A stretch of 64,000 nucleotides of DNA from NCBI RefSeq assembly GCF_026210795.1, contig NC_089456.1, forward strand, positions 1,862,501 through 1,926,500, given 5' to 3'. This document shows positions 35,564 to 47,372 of the stretch, piece after piece; the first letter of the stretch is position 1, and each line of letters opens with the position of its first letter. This DNA comes from Rhizophagus irregularis (taxonomy: Eukaryota; Glomeromycota; Glomeromycetes; Glomerales; Glomeraceae). The position numbers were made by a program, and so were the translations under genes. The notes under the pieces are model-generated. The model did no database searches. It saw only the letters and a list, made by a program, of their open reading frames with translations, and was not told where the DNA came from.

Positions 35564-35757
35564 CCACATTGTTACTAAAAAAGCCAAAACTTTTTATTAG
35601 GTTGTACAATTAACTCCAGCTTGAATTATAATTTGGCCAAAATAAAATCACCTGTGGTAAACATCACCTGCGGTGAGATTTAGCGAATAAAAATGATCAT
35701 CAGAGCTAATAATAAAAAAATACAAATGTGTCTATTGAAGAAAAAAGATCTGCCAAT

Positions 35758-36300
35758 TTTAAAATTACAAGAGTTGGTAATATTTAATTAGAGAAATTTG
35801 GTATTAAATAAATACAAATCTGTCTAATAATATAAAAAGGAATTGCCATTTTAGGCAAAATCAGTAATTTTAAAATACAAGAGCTAGTATTATTTAAATA
35901 GCAGGAGTTTGTATTAATAAAATACCAATCTGTCCACATCGACGCGCCATAAGATTGAATTGACAATAATCATCGATACAGTTAAAATATCGATATGTAT
36001 CTCTATAGTTTAAAAATTGATAATTATCACTAAAGGTTAAATAACGTTATATTATTTATAGTTAAATATCATTGTATTTATTCATGATTAAATACTTTTA
36101 GATTGTTAAATTAGATTATTTTATTTATTGCATTATTCAATAACAAATGATACATTTTTAAATCCATACTAAATATATACTAATCTAATCAAATCTAACC
36201 TACAAGTGAAGTTTACATTTTTATTAAAATATTAAATATAAAAAATCAAAGTTTTCCTGTTGCGAACTCATATTTTGGTGTTTTCAGCATCCAGAACCAA
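35758..36300. other. Intergenic spacer
   Basis: AT-rich; two near-copies of an AATACAA(A/G)TCTGTC...GTATTA unit around 35810-35940. No gene; the 60-codon minus ORF here looks like chance. Confidence 0.35.
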
Positions 36301-37030
36301 GTAAAATCTACAAAAAAGAAAATAAAAAAAAACATTAATAAACGTTTCTAATTAAATATGAAATAAATTAATTAAAGTTTCACAAAAAAACTTACCATTT
36401 CAATATCCAGTATCCAAATAGTCTTAGAGCCTACAAGAAAAAAAGAAAAGAAATGTTAAACATTTTTGAAAAATGAAAAGAGGTAAGTTAAGAAACTTAC
36501 CAGTTACGAAAAGGTAAAACAAGTTCTGAAGTTATACTTCAAAACCTACCGTTATCCATTAAGGCTGGAGATTCTACAAAATGAATAAAGAAACAGTATG
36601 TTTCTTTAAAAAAGAAAAATTTAAAAAAAAGAATTGAACACTAGACCGAACCTACAAAAAAATAATAATAAAGAACGTTAAAAACATTCCTTTACAAAGC
36701 AAAAAAAAAATATTTTAAAGTCTTTACCAAATCATATTTTGAAATCACCCTGTAATAACAATCCAAGATTGAAGTCAGAAGGAGGCATCTACAAAAAAGA
36801 ATAAAGAAATATTGATAAAACGTTTTTAGAAAACCAAAAAGATAGCTTCTTCAAAGCCTACCTGGCATTCCAACCCAGAATTGAAAGCTAAAGGAAACTT
36901 ACAAAAATAAATAAAGAAATATACCATTTTTTTAAAAAATTAAAAAAAAAGTTTTGAAGTTTCAAAATGAAACTTCAAAATCTAATCGTGTAGTAACTGG
37001 TCAGAAGGAATCTGGAGAGTGCCTACAAAA

Positions 37031-37742
37031 TAGGGATTGGAATCGATTATCATTATTAGAATCGATTTTAGAATCGATTAATCATCGATTAATCGTTAAT
37101 CAAAATTATACTACTACCGGTCATGTGACTATTAAATTTATTAAGATCGATATAAAAAATTTCCTTTTTTGGAATTTTGTACAACATAACTTGAATTTCA
37201 TTGGACAACAAAATTTCCTTTTTTTGGATTTTTGTTAATGTCACGTAACAGCGACCTAACTTCTTATCTTTCCCAGTATCACCGACACTTTTTCCACCCC
37301 TACGTGATTTTGTAATATTCATCACTGGCATCACACCCCACTGCGTTTTCACTGTTTATATTTATCTGAGGGACTTAGTTTTTTTTTGCCTCACAAAATT
37401 ATTTTTTTCACATCCCTTTAAATGTCACTGGTCACGTGGGGGTGGAATTTTAATTATAAAAGTGTCGGTGATACTGGGGTAAATCTAACTTCTTATTAAC
37501 GGACTAGTCCAAAATGTCACGAAACGGCCGGCATTAAGAAATTAAGAAATTAACTATATGACAAATAATGTGGTTTTTGTCAACTGAAATAAAACTAATA
37601 CTTGTAGGGTACGCAGGGGAAATCTTATTAACGCTACTGCATCACAATAAGTAAATTTGATTTTTATTCGATAATCGATTTAAAATCGATTCTTATCGAT
37701 TTTCGATAAATTCGATTATTGTAAAATCGATTCCAATCCCTA
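37031..37742. mobile_element. hAT-like element (712 bp) inside the mini-exon array
   Basis: Ends TAGGGATTGGAATCGAT and complement, with exact 8-bp duplication CTACAAAA (37023-37030, 37743-37750). The target is an acceptor-like TTTTGTAG of the minus array. Subterminal AATCGATT repeats on both sides. The ORFs at 36954-37238 and 37352-37089 cross its boundary or repeats and are not genes. Confidence 0.85.
37268..37484. mobile_element. Nested inverted-repeat element (217 bp)
   Basis: Inverted repeat CCCAGTATCACCGACAC (37272 inward and 37478 inward, 21 bp perfect) lies between direct repeats CTAACTTCTTAT (37256-37267, 37485-37496). A 9-12-bp duplication would suit a Mutator-like MITE. It sits inside the hAT-like element. 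Confidence 0.65.
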
Positions 37743-38010
37743 CTACAAAAGAATAAAAGAAGAAACGTTAGTATAATGTTTCTTACTATTAGAAAAAAAT
37801 AAAATAAAAAAAAATTGTTTCGCAACATTTTGTTGCGAAACTTACCATTTCAAAATTCAACGTTCTGAAGTTTCCAAACTGAAACACTTAAATCTACAAA
37901 AAAAAAAGAGAAACATTAGATAATGTTTCCTACAAAAAAAAATAAAAATAAAAAAAATTGTTCCGCGAAACTTACCATTTCAAGTTTTGACAAAACACTT
38001 AAACCTATAA

Positions 38011-39173
38011 AAGAAACGTTGATAACGTTTTTTATAAAAAACTTAAGTTACGTTCTAATAAAAAAATAAATAAATTTTGCAAGGAAACCTGGCAAAACTT
38101 ACGCGTTGCTAACATCTTAATTAGTCACGCATTGTTAAAGGAGAAATTAAATTTTTTTTTTCCAGATATATAAAGAATTCATTTTTATTTAAAAATTTTT
38201 CTTATGATAGATTATTATAAATTGCCCTTCGAAAGTTAAACTGAAGCAAAGAAGGGTGAAAAAGGGAAAGGGTGAGAGAAGAATGGGTTAGAGAAAGGGA
38301 AAGGCGAGAATGAAGAGGAAGAGGAAGGGTAAAAGGACGAGTTAAAGATGAAAGAGTTTATTTTAAACTTTTATAAAGTTTAAAATAACTTTAATCAGTG
38401 AAAAGGAAAAATATATCACGATGATCACTGATGTAATATACATAATACTTAAAAAGATCGCTATATATATTTCCCTTTTTTACGTTCAGTTTTTTATTAA
38501 GTTACGTTTGTCAAGGAAAATTTCCAAGAATTTTCCTTGATACTACTATGACGAAGTAATGGAGAAGATATGTACCAATATATTTAGATTCAGTGGATAT
38601 GTTAGTACATATTATAGATAGAAGTAACTAAAACAAAAACGTAACTTAAAAAAAAATTATAATTTTTTAAGAAAAGTGTTTAAATTAAAGGGAAGGTTGA
38701 AAGAGAGGAAGAAGAAGAGGGGACTAAACGGAACGAAAAAAGGGAAAGGTAAAAACAGAAGTGAGCCAAAAATGAAAAAAATGGAAAAAAATGAAATTAA
38801 ACAAAAGGTAAAAACGAAAAAAAAAAGAAGAGGAAAAGCGTAAAATGGGGTGAAGTGGTGAAAGGGAAAGTGTGAAAGAGAGACAGGTTAGAGGGAGAAG
38901 GAAAAAGAAGGGTAGAAGAGGGTGAATGGGAAAGGGCGAAAGAAATGTTTAATTAAACTTTAAAAAAAAAAGTTTAAAAAAAAACTTATCGCGTCGTGTC
39001 TTAGCGTCTTAGGAGTTGAAAGTCATGTCACATGATATGATGCACGTGATTGTTAGATAAAAGGACCTTTTAATATTTTTTTTTAATAAAATCATAAACG
39101 AAAATTATCACTACAGAAGTTTATTAACATGCATTTAATATCATTATTTATCTTTCAGATAATTATCAATAAA
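38011..39173. other. Spacer with strand-biased purine tracts
   Basis: 38240-38350 and 38690-38950 are almost pure A/G on the plus strand (GAAAGGG, GGAAGAGGAAG units). A short inverted repeat AAGTTACGTTT/AACGTAACTT brackets about 38498-38650. No gene. Confidence 0.5.
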
Positions 39174-39332
39174 TGGGGGGTCTTTGCAATAGAAAGGTAC
39201 GAAATTCAAAAAAAATTTAAATTTTACTTTATATGCTAATTATGTTTTTTTTATTGAAATAAATGCAAATTTAATATTAATTTAATTTTTAATATTTTTT
39301 GAGTTTCGTACATTTCTATTGCAAAGACCCCA
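39174..39332. mobile_element. Short MITE (about 159 bp)
   Basis: GGGGTCTTTGCAATAGAAA at the left and its complement at the right, continuing into GTACGAAA with one mismatch. Inserted in a tract of AATTATCGATAA repeats. Duplication not resolved. Confidence 0.55.
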
Positions 39333-40084
39333 AATATCATTAACATTAAATAACTTGCAGAAATTTATCGATAAAATTTTTAACACTTAATACCATTAAA
39401 TATCTTTCAGATAATTATCAATAAATAACATTAATGTTAAATATCGTTATATTTTTCCAGTTATTTATCGATAATCATCATAATACGTTAATTATCGATT
39501 TATTCGGTATGATAAAATGGGATAATTATTGATAAAGTGATAATTATCGATGAATATCTCCTATAAAAATTTCCCGATGTTAGTTAGTCTGTTTTCTACT
39601 ATGTAATTGTATGTAATTATACCGCTGGTTGACAGCCTACAAATGGTTAGTCATAGTGTAAATAAAATAACAAAAAAATAAAAAAGATTAACGTCTCATA
39701 ATTATAATCGTAACATAATTCTTACGGAATAAGACGGATATAAGTTGATCCAGTAATTGGCTAATTTTTATAGTGACCAATTAAATTTCAACCAAATAAA
39801 TTGATCGGATAAATCGGATTAAACCGGATAAATTAACCGGGTTTATAACGTGTTTTCCCGATCAACAAATCCGTAAAAAAATATGGTGTGATCTTACCTA
39901 TTAGTAATAAAAATTGATAATCACTTATCTGTTATGTAAATGAGATATTTGTAAGGCTGCATGTGAATATTTTTAGATATTGTTATTGTATGAATTAACG
40001 AAAAGTAATTAAACATAAATGGAGTAAAATTCCGTAAATATTTTGATCAATTCGTTCGATAAAAGAGTCTCGATTTTTTTTTCT

Positions 40085-40094
40085 TATATATATA
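40085..40094 (+). promoter_or_regulatory. TATA-like box of P450 copy 2
   Basis: TATATATATA about 60 bp before the ATG, same position as in copy 1. Confidence 0.4.
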
Positions 40095-40153
40095 CAAAGT
40101 CAAAACACTTTTCTTTTTTCATTATTCGTACTTTCAATCATATTTAATAAAAC

Positions 40154-41797
40154 ATGTTCTTAAAATCACTTTTATCTTTTGAAACTTCCACTATGAATTA
40201 TTTTTTATTATTCATAATTGGATTGGCAACTTACGTCGGTTTATTTTATTATCGTTATTTTACTCGACAAAGTCCATTACCTGGTCCAATTCCTTTACCA
40301 ATTATTGGTAATGTATTACAATATACTGGAGATGCCGGAAAATTTGTAGAAGCATTACGATTAATTTATGGCGATATATTTGAATTTTATTTGGGAACCA
40401 GGAGAGTTGTATGTGTATGCCGATCAGAAATGGCCGGAAAATTGTTAAATTCCCCATTGAGAGTACATTCAAATGATGGCCTGGACGAATATGGCATGAG
40501 CAATAAAGGAATCCTTCTTAATAGTGATTATGATAATTGGTCAACTCATCGTCGATTCTTACAAAAAACTATTGCTACACCTCAATCTTCCAAAGAAACG
40601 GTCGAATTTACTCAAACTTTATTTCAGGAAATGGAAAAATTATGGAAACGAGTAGATAGTAATGATGGTGATGTTAAAGAAATTGATTTTACTGGATGGT
40701 TATCTCGATTTACATTTGAAAATACTTTATTTTTGATGACTAAATTGAGAGCACATGCGCTTACTAATTATTATAATGCGATAAATCCACAAAATAAAGT
40801 TGTGGAACCTGAAGGAACTATTCCAAAATCGCATTCTTATATCGAAATCTTTAAAACAGCATTTGAAGGAGCTCATTTCTTTTTGCTCACTCCAAAATTA
40901 TTAAGGAATTCTCCAGGAATGCGTGAAACAAGAAATCGTTTGTTGAGTAACAAGACTGGGGCGAGTACGAATCTCTTAAAAATTATTGAAGAGCGAAGAA
41001 CTCAAATCGAAAAATCAAATGAAAAAATCGATAGTAATGATCTTTTAACTAAATTCTTAACCGCTAATGAGAAAATTAGTGATGATGATATTAGAGCTAC
41101 TATTATGGATCTTCTTTTAGGTGGAACTCTTACAACTGCAAGTACATTATCTGCCATCGTTTATTACTTAGGCCATAATCCTAAAGTACAGAAACGTATG
41201 GTACAAGAATTGGATGATGTATTGGGAAGTGATCGTGATAGTAACATCACTATTGATCAAGTAAATAAACTCGAATATACTGACGCTATCTTCAAAGAAG
41301 GTTTGTAATCTATTGTAATCTATTGTAATATTATAGTATTTATTGTTGTTATAAGACGGTAATAAATTCTTATTAATCTTTTATATTATATAAATTTAGC
41401 TTCCCGTTTATTCCCTACTATACCAGTTAATGTACGTACTAACGCGGAACCGAATGAAATTGCGGGATACAAATTCCCGGCCAAAACACAATTTTTAATT
41501 GACGTAGAAAGAATTCATCGATCACCCGACTACTGGACTGATCCTGATACGTTCAATCCAGATCGATGGTTAAATAAATCGGACACTAAAATGTACAGTA
41601 GTTACTATCAATTTGGAGGTGGTGCACGTGAATGCCCAGGAAAGAAGATGGCTTTGGCTGAAGTGAAAACTTTAATAGCTTTATTATACAGGAATTATGA
41701 TATAGAATTGGTGGACAAAGTTTCACCATTGAATTATAAATATGATTTTATTAAAATAGTTCAAGGACTTGAAATTAAAATTAAACCTAGAAATTAA
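40154..41797 (+). CDS. Cytochrome P450 monooxygenase, copy 2
   Basis: Exons 40154-41300 and 41400-41797, intron of 99 nt at the same position as copy 1; product 514 aa. Same domain order: N-terminal anchor, SPLPGPIPLPIIGN hinge, GGTLTTAST I-helix (again no acidic residue), KEASR across the splice, FNPDRW, FGGGARECPG heme loop. About 15 residues differ from copy 1. At the differing sites I could compare with general P450 conservation, copy 2 looks closer to typical (Gly rather than Trp in SNKTGAS, Ala-Ser after GGTLTT), so this is probably the better functional copy. ER membrane monooxygenase, substrate unknown. Only the exon 2 C-terminal part shows as a stand-alone ORF; the upstream part of exon 2 is open through the splice. 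Confidence 0.9.
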
Positions 41798-42534
41798 AAT
41801 TATAAAAAATTAAGATCCCTAGAAATTAAAATTATAAAAAATTAAGATCGTTAAGTAGTTATGACATTTTTAAATATTGCTGTATCAAAACTTATAATGT
41901 ATATTAATTTTCTTTTCTTTTTTTATTTAATAAAAATATTCAATGTATAGAGTAATAATTAAAGGACATTAAATATACAGTACAATTTTTATATAATCGA
42001 TACAAATATTTATTGTTATCCATTTTTATATAATCGATACAAATTTTTGTTATCTTAAATATGCGCACGAGTAAATACTCGTAAATCATATTACTCTATT
42101 CATATTCGAATTTCTTCTGAATTTTGTAAGTTTTTGTAAATGTAGCAAACATTTCTCAAAATGTAGAAGACCCTGCATAAACTTTCTGCTATTGTTGATG
42201 ATCGGCCCACTGAATAGTGCTGGATTATACTTGCCGCCCAAATAAATGGGATGGGAATCCCATCCCAAATTTTTCTTACGACTGACCAGAAATAATGCGA
42301 TCGGCAAAGCAACAATTCTCCTTTTTGAAATTTGTGCAACGTCACGGGACGTAACGAGGACGGATTGGATTTAATGTATAAATGGGTTGATGTTGTGAGA
42401 TGCCGATTTGCGTCAGCTGTGCGTCAGGCCTAGTAATGCTGGTCAACCTAATTAAGGCATTATAATATTTGGCAATATCGGGCCGATAATATAGGCCGGC
42501 GTCGGTACAACATTTATTATATAAATATATATAT

Positions 42535-43108
42535 GTTGTGCATTCAGAGCGTAAATTTAAAAAAGAGTTACGTCAGATGGAAATTTGATGTCTGATCAAT
42601 TTATCATTTGTGCATCAATAATTGAAATGCATAAAAAATGTAATAATCATGATAAAATAGTTTCAGTTATTTATATTAGTATTAAAATAAAAGAATATTT
42701 TATTAGTAATTAAAAAGTTTCGGTATTTTTTTTCATTTTTTTTTCTTTGTATTAAAACTGAAGAATTATTGAAAACTTGGAGCCAAATGAGAAAGAAAAA
42801 GATTTGATTAATCAGAAAAAAACTGCAAAAAATAAAGGAAGTTCTTAACCTACAAATAACTAAACTGTATTAGAAAACATGTATGATGAATTTTGTAAAT
42901 ATATTCCATGATTACTCAGCATGGGTCAAAAATAAACTTGGAATAAGATTAGAGCAGTATTAGATAGTTTATGAAATAATTTCTAAAATACAATGATAAT
43001 ATTGTAAATTCTAAAGTCTGCATTTCAATTTGACGCACAAATGATCCATCTGACGATTCTGACGTAACTCAATTTTAAATTTACGCTCATTTTGATTTGA
43101 CGCACAAC
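42535..43108. mobile_element. Long-TIR element (574 bp)
   Basis: Left end GTTGTGCATTCAGAGCG and right end (inverted) GTTGTGCGTCAAATCAAAAT share about 90 bp of inverted repeat containing GAGCGTAAATTTAAAA and GAGTTACGTCAGA. Flanks read ATATATAT on both sides, possibly an 8-bp duplication in low-complexity sequence. A left-end fragment follows P450 copy 1 at 13193. Confidence 0.65.
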
Positions 43109-43137
43109 ATATATATACTGTATATATCAGATAACTA

Positions 43138-43627
43138 CAGTCTGATCTCGATGTAAAGAATTCACACTCTCGACTTACCGAACTTTTTTTAAAAAACCAG
43201 TTTCATAGTATTTAATAACATCTTGATATACCGAACATCATATAAATTTTATATAACGTATACCGAACTTCTATTGATTTACCGCTTATTATTTATTTTT
43301 ATTTTTATTTTTATTTTTAATTCCACGTGCTTTACCGCTTATTATAAACATAATAAAAAAAAATTTTGATCGAACTTAGTCACATGATTTTCCAATTTCG
43401 CCTGAAATCAATTAAATTAGAACCACTTAATTTTGCATAAATTAATTGATGACAAATCTTAATTTTGGGCGAAATTGAGATATTAATCACGTGATTTTCT
43501 CGTTATAACGAACTTTCCCTAAAAAAAACTTAGGGCTCGGTAAATAAAAAAATTTTCTTTACCAAACTTTACTATATACCGAACTTTTACTCCCAAACCG
43601 TGGGTTCGGTATATCGAGATTTGACTG
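43138..43627. mobile_element. Pogo/Tigger-like MITE (490 bp)
   Basis: CAGTCTGATCTCGATGTA and (inverted) CAGTCAAATCTCGATATA, flanked by TA. Inside, repeated ACCGAAC motifs lie near both ends (ATATACCGAAC), a transposase-binding-like layout. No ORF. Confidence 0.75.
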
Positions 43628-43629
43628 TA

Positions 43630-46600
43630 TTGTAACGGTTAAAACTATTCGATTATGTAGCACAAAGTAATTTATTTCTCGTACTTTAATTTTTTTAAAA
43701 TATCAATAAGGAATCGAATAAGATTGATATTACAAAATATCAAAGTATGAAAGCTTTGATATGTAATCTGTCGGTCCTTGTCTCCTAGGACCGTAGTAAT
43801 GTGATGGAATCCAAATCTCATTAATATGGGTGGCAACTGGCAAGTACTGTATATGCTGAATCTAAGTAGACGGAAGTCACAAATGATCGGTTAGAATTTT
43901 CATCCGATGTTTGTTTTATTTTATTTTACGTTGTAATTTTGTATAACAAAATAAAAGTACTTAAACTAGCCGGAAAAGTTAATAACCCAAAGTGACTTTT
44001 AGCTAAGAATTTAAGTAATAGAGTTACTTTTATGTATTTAAATATTATTAATATATGTCAACTTTTGCCTGTTAAACATTATGACGCGTTGTGATGTAAA
44101 CTAATTAAAAATCCGTCTAGAAAATCCAAGTTTTTAAATTTCAATAACTCAGAAATTTTTTTATACAAATCTATTATTAAAAAAAAATACAGAGAATTTT
44201 CCATCTATTATATTCTGATAGAAAACTTATTTTTACCAACCTATTATTTTTTTTACCAACCTTCCATATCGATCTATTGACTCTATTGTTAAAAAAAATC
44301 TCAAAATATATTTATACCAAAAAAAATTCAGTATATCTATTCATAATTTATTATAAAAAAAATCCTAGAAATATTTTTTTATATCTATCTATTGTATTAT
44401 ACTGATCTAATTACCAAAACTTTATCAGTAAGTTTCAAAGTTATTTTCAGCAAATATTAAAACTCATAGATCCAAATGTACACTAGTTAGATAATATTAA
44501 TAATATTTTTTTTTATGATATGATTGATGAACAAAAAAAAATTCAAATATTTAAGAAAAAAAAATTGGGTTATTTAAAAAAATTAATGTGTATATAATTT
44601 TAGATAATTATTTATTGTAAGATTTTAATTTTTTTTTTTTTCGTAAGATTTATTTATTATATATATATATTTATTTTTTATATACAGTATATTAATAAAA
44701 TTTTTTTTTCGTAAGGCATATTAAAACTAAAAAAAAGAAGTTTAAAGTTTTAAATTTTCAAGGAATACTATTAATTTATTATATTACGTAAACCTTTTTT
44801 TTATTATACTTATATTAACTAACTTTACTTTAAATATGAATTGTCGTTACGTAATGATGCGTTCATTTATTTACCCAATTTTAGAATATTGTAATGTATT
44901 TTTTCCACTTTTGTTGTTCAACTTATTCATGCAGCGTAACGGTAATGTTATGTGAGAGTTAAATAATACTAAACTAAGAAATTTATCTTTCGAATTCTTT
45001 TTCATTATGCGTAGATTTATTGACTTTTATTCATTTATTTATTTGATTTCTTTCTTTTTTTTTTAAAAAAAAAAACGATTTATTATTTTAAATCAATTCA
45101 AGTAAAGCTAATACTTACTTGTATATGAAAAATAAATTATTTATGTATTTTTATTTACACAATAATTTAAGCACTTTAGCTAGAAAATACTGGGCTTTGT
45201 CAGGTAATTTAGAATAGGTTTATATTTATGGATAGATAATTGTGTTTTAGTTTGAAAAATTTTTATGTATACTGTATATTAAATTAAATAAATAAAGCAT
45301 TTTTATTTTAGTTGTTAAAATATTTAAAATATTAAAAGTGTAAATTTTTTTTATTATAACTTGTAAATAATTATAATAATGTTTATTTTTTTACGCGAAC
45401 GGTATTTTCTTAAGGAAATAATAAAAACACCCAATTAATTTTTGTGGCTAATAATTTCACATTTTGAGCCAATCATATTTAAGAAAAAAGGGATAATAAC
45501 CTATACCCGGGGTACACAATAATAATGAAAAAATTGAACTTTAAAAACTGAAAAATAAAATTTTAAAAAATTAAAATTAATTAAAATCATTTTTTTTTTT
45601 AATTTAAAATAAAAAAAAACAATTAAGGAAATTTTTTTCGGTTTAAAAAAAAGAATTTTAAAATTTCAGAAAAAATTTCGGTCTATTAAGAGCCGGAATA
45701 AGATATTTAAAAGTAAATAAATTTCCCATAAGAACCGAGACGATGCAATTGACCGCAGCATATCACATCGTATATTTAATGAGCTTTTTTTTTTTGTTAT
45801 TCTTCTATATTTTTTTCAGTTCTTAAACATTGAGAAATTTATAGATTTGAAGGACACCACAAGATGGATTTATGCACATGACCATGATAGCCAATCAAAT
45901 TATTTTTTCTATAATAAATTGGCGCAGACACGTCACGCATTTCAATGTTGCACAATTTAAATTATTATTAAATTTTTTTCCATGGTGCGGTAAGGCTTTA
46001 GTTTATTATATAAATATCTTTATTATTATGCTTATATAACAATGAATAAAAAATAAGTGTATTATAAATACCAGATAGATGATTTGCTACTAGCCAATGA
46101 TATATTGCAATTTGGTTCATTTATTTTACAAATTTAATTAATATATTATGTATTTTATTATTATAGATAAAATACCTTTACCACTTTCATTATTTCAAGG
46201 CATATGGACCATAGTTATAGTAAAATTATAAATGTTGCTGACATAGTTTTGATTAATTAGGCGACGTCTCACCCTAATCACGATTATCCGGTATCACGTT
46301 ATTTTTCTAATTAAAAATGACTATATCGTATATCGGGCAAAAAATCGTATAAAAAAAAAAATTGATCTCGGGCAAAACAGTGCCGAATAACTGTTATACA
46401 TTACTAAGAATACATATGTTTTTTAAAAAATGAAAAGTTAATGGATTCTGTTTTGAAAGATACCTATTACGATGGTTTTAATCTTTTAAAACATTATTTG
46501 AATTTACATGTTATTATGGAGTTAAAGGTATTAACTCAAATCTTGCAGTAAATATGAAACCCTGTAGAAATAAAAATTGCTAGTCTAATATCTTGAAAAT

Positions 46601-47120
46601 CACAAAGTAAACAATAATATCAGTTCAACAAACAAAATTTCAACTAAGTTATTTTTACAATCTAATTAATGTTACAAGGAAAACATATTCTCTCTAAAGT
46701 ACAAAAACTAGTCGGTAATATCATAAAGCAGTAAAGAAATCATTTAGTCCTATTAATAAATTAGTTGAAAATGTTGAAAAATTTAAAAAAAAGTGAATTA
46801 TATATTACTAACATGGAATATTTATTATATAGATTGTAAATTATTTTATTTAGTTTTTAGATACAAATTTTTTATTTTAATAAAAGAATAACTTAATTTC
46901 TTATTAATCTTAATTCAAATTGATGTTTTACTTATAAATTAAAATCTGGTTTGGGCTGAAAAATATCTTTAGAGTTAACATTGACGTTGAAGTTAGTTGT
47001 TTAAGGACTGGCTGATGACTATCACAGTCGCACTAACCACAGTCAAATCACATGATTCACGTGCCCGATGGTTACGTTGGGGAATTTGATCGCGCCACAT
47101 AAGTTAACAAGTTAACAAAG
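43630..47120. other. Gene-free AT-rich region
   Basis: No ORF over 60 codons and no clear TIR pair recognised. Contains long A/T homopolymer-like runs (44260-45400) and scattered TATATATA tracts. GTGCCGAATAACTGTTA at 46380 is mirrored by TAACAGTTATTCGGCAC at 47122, possibly marking the ends of an old element. Confidence 0.45.
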
Positions 47121-47127
47121 TTAACAG

Positions 47128-47262
47128 TTATTCGGCACTTCGTGCCGAATAATTATTATTACGTGTATTTGCATATCCGCGATCCGCGGACCGCCGATCT
47201 GCGGAATGCAATCTAAAATTAGCACACGCATTTTGCAGATCGGCGATCCACGGATTGACATA
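47128..47262. repeat. Hairpin plus inverted repeat upstream of F-box gene 1
   Basis: ATTCGGCAC-TTC-GTGCCGAAT (47129-47149) is a perfect 9-bp stem. It is followed by an inverted pair, about 28 bp each, around GACCGCCGATCTGCGG (47180-47210) and CAGATCGGCGATCCACGG (47238-47256). CpG-rich against an AT-rich background. Confidence 0.55.
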
Positions 47263-47321
47263 ATGTCCATATCTTTTTATTCTTTTTATTGCATCTAATT
47301 ATAGAAAATGTTACACGGCGC

Positions 47322-47372
47322 GAATTGTACAACTAAGTCGGAAACCGCTATTCCGAAGAATTAAATATAAAT
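47322..47372 (+). promoter_or_regulatory. Diverged copy of the F-box upstream module
   Basis: GAATTGTAC..AAGTCGGAA....ATTCCGAAGAATTAAATATAA keeps the order of the module seen before the other cluster members (GTGCGACAATATCGGAA, CCGAAAT, ATAATTT), about 150 bp before the ATG. Confidence 0.4.

Larger units (their letters stand above)
32747..35757. mobile_element. Foldback (long inverted repeat) element
   Basis: The left arm from AGCAGATCTTTTTTC at about 32747 through CACCGCAGGTGATTTCACC (32840) and GTAACCT to about 33170 is mirrored from about 33270 to 33519 and 35564 to 35757. The arms total over 400 bp with about 85-90% pairing by eye. Centre (33060-33390) is an alternating set of GGTCAAAAGTGG and GACCATCAATTAAGG motifs. 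The right arm is split by the hAT-like element at 33520. Transcription of either strand would give a long hairpin RNA. Confidence 0.65.
36300..38010 (-). repeat. Mini-exon-like array on minus strand, about 8 units
   Basis: Read on the minus strand, short cores (for example 38004-37976 and 37893-37846) are entered through TTTTTTGTAG or TTTATAG and left by GGTAAGTTTC. Further acceptor-like sites lie near 36309, 36427, 36574, 36650, 36789, 37023 and donor-like sites near 36391, 36497, 36546, 36725, 36860. Spacers contain hairpins such as GAAACATTAGATAATGTTTC (37909-37928). Cores have stops in every frame that I checked. A hAT-like element interrupts the array at 37031. Confidence 0.6.
39605..42517. 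repeat. Segmental duplication, copy 2 (P450 block)
   Basis: Counterpart of 8991-11985, in the same orientation about 30.6 kb away. It lacks the transposon-end relic of copy 1 and has a short local tandem duplication just after the P450 stop (CCTAGAAATTAAAATTATAA repeated at 41784 and 41818). Confidence 0.85.

Noticed and set aside
36954-37352. Overlapping ORFs of 94 and 87 codons
   Set aside because: They cross hAT-like element ends, AATCGATT repeats and the nested inverted repeat; coding by chance.
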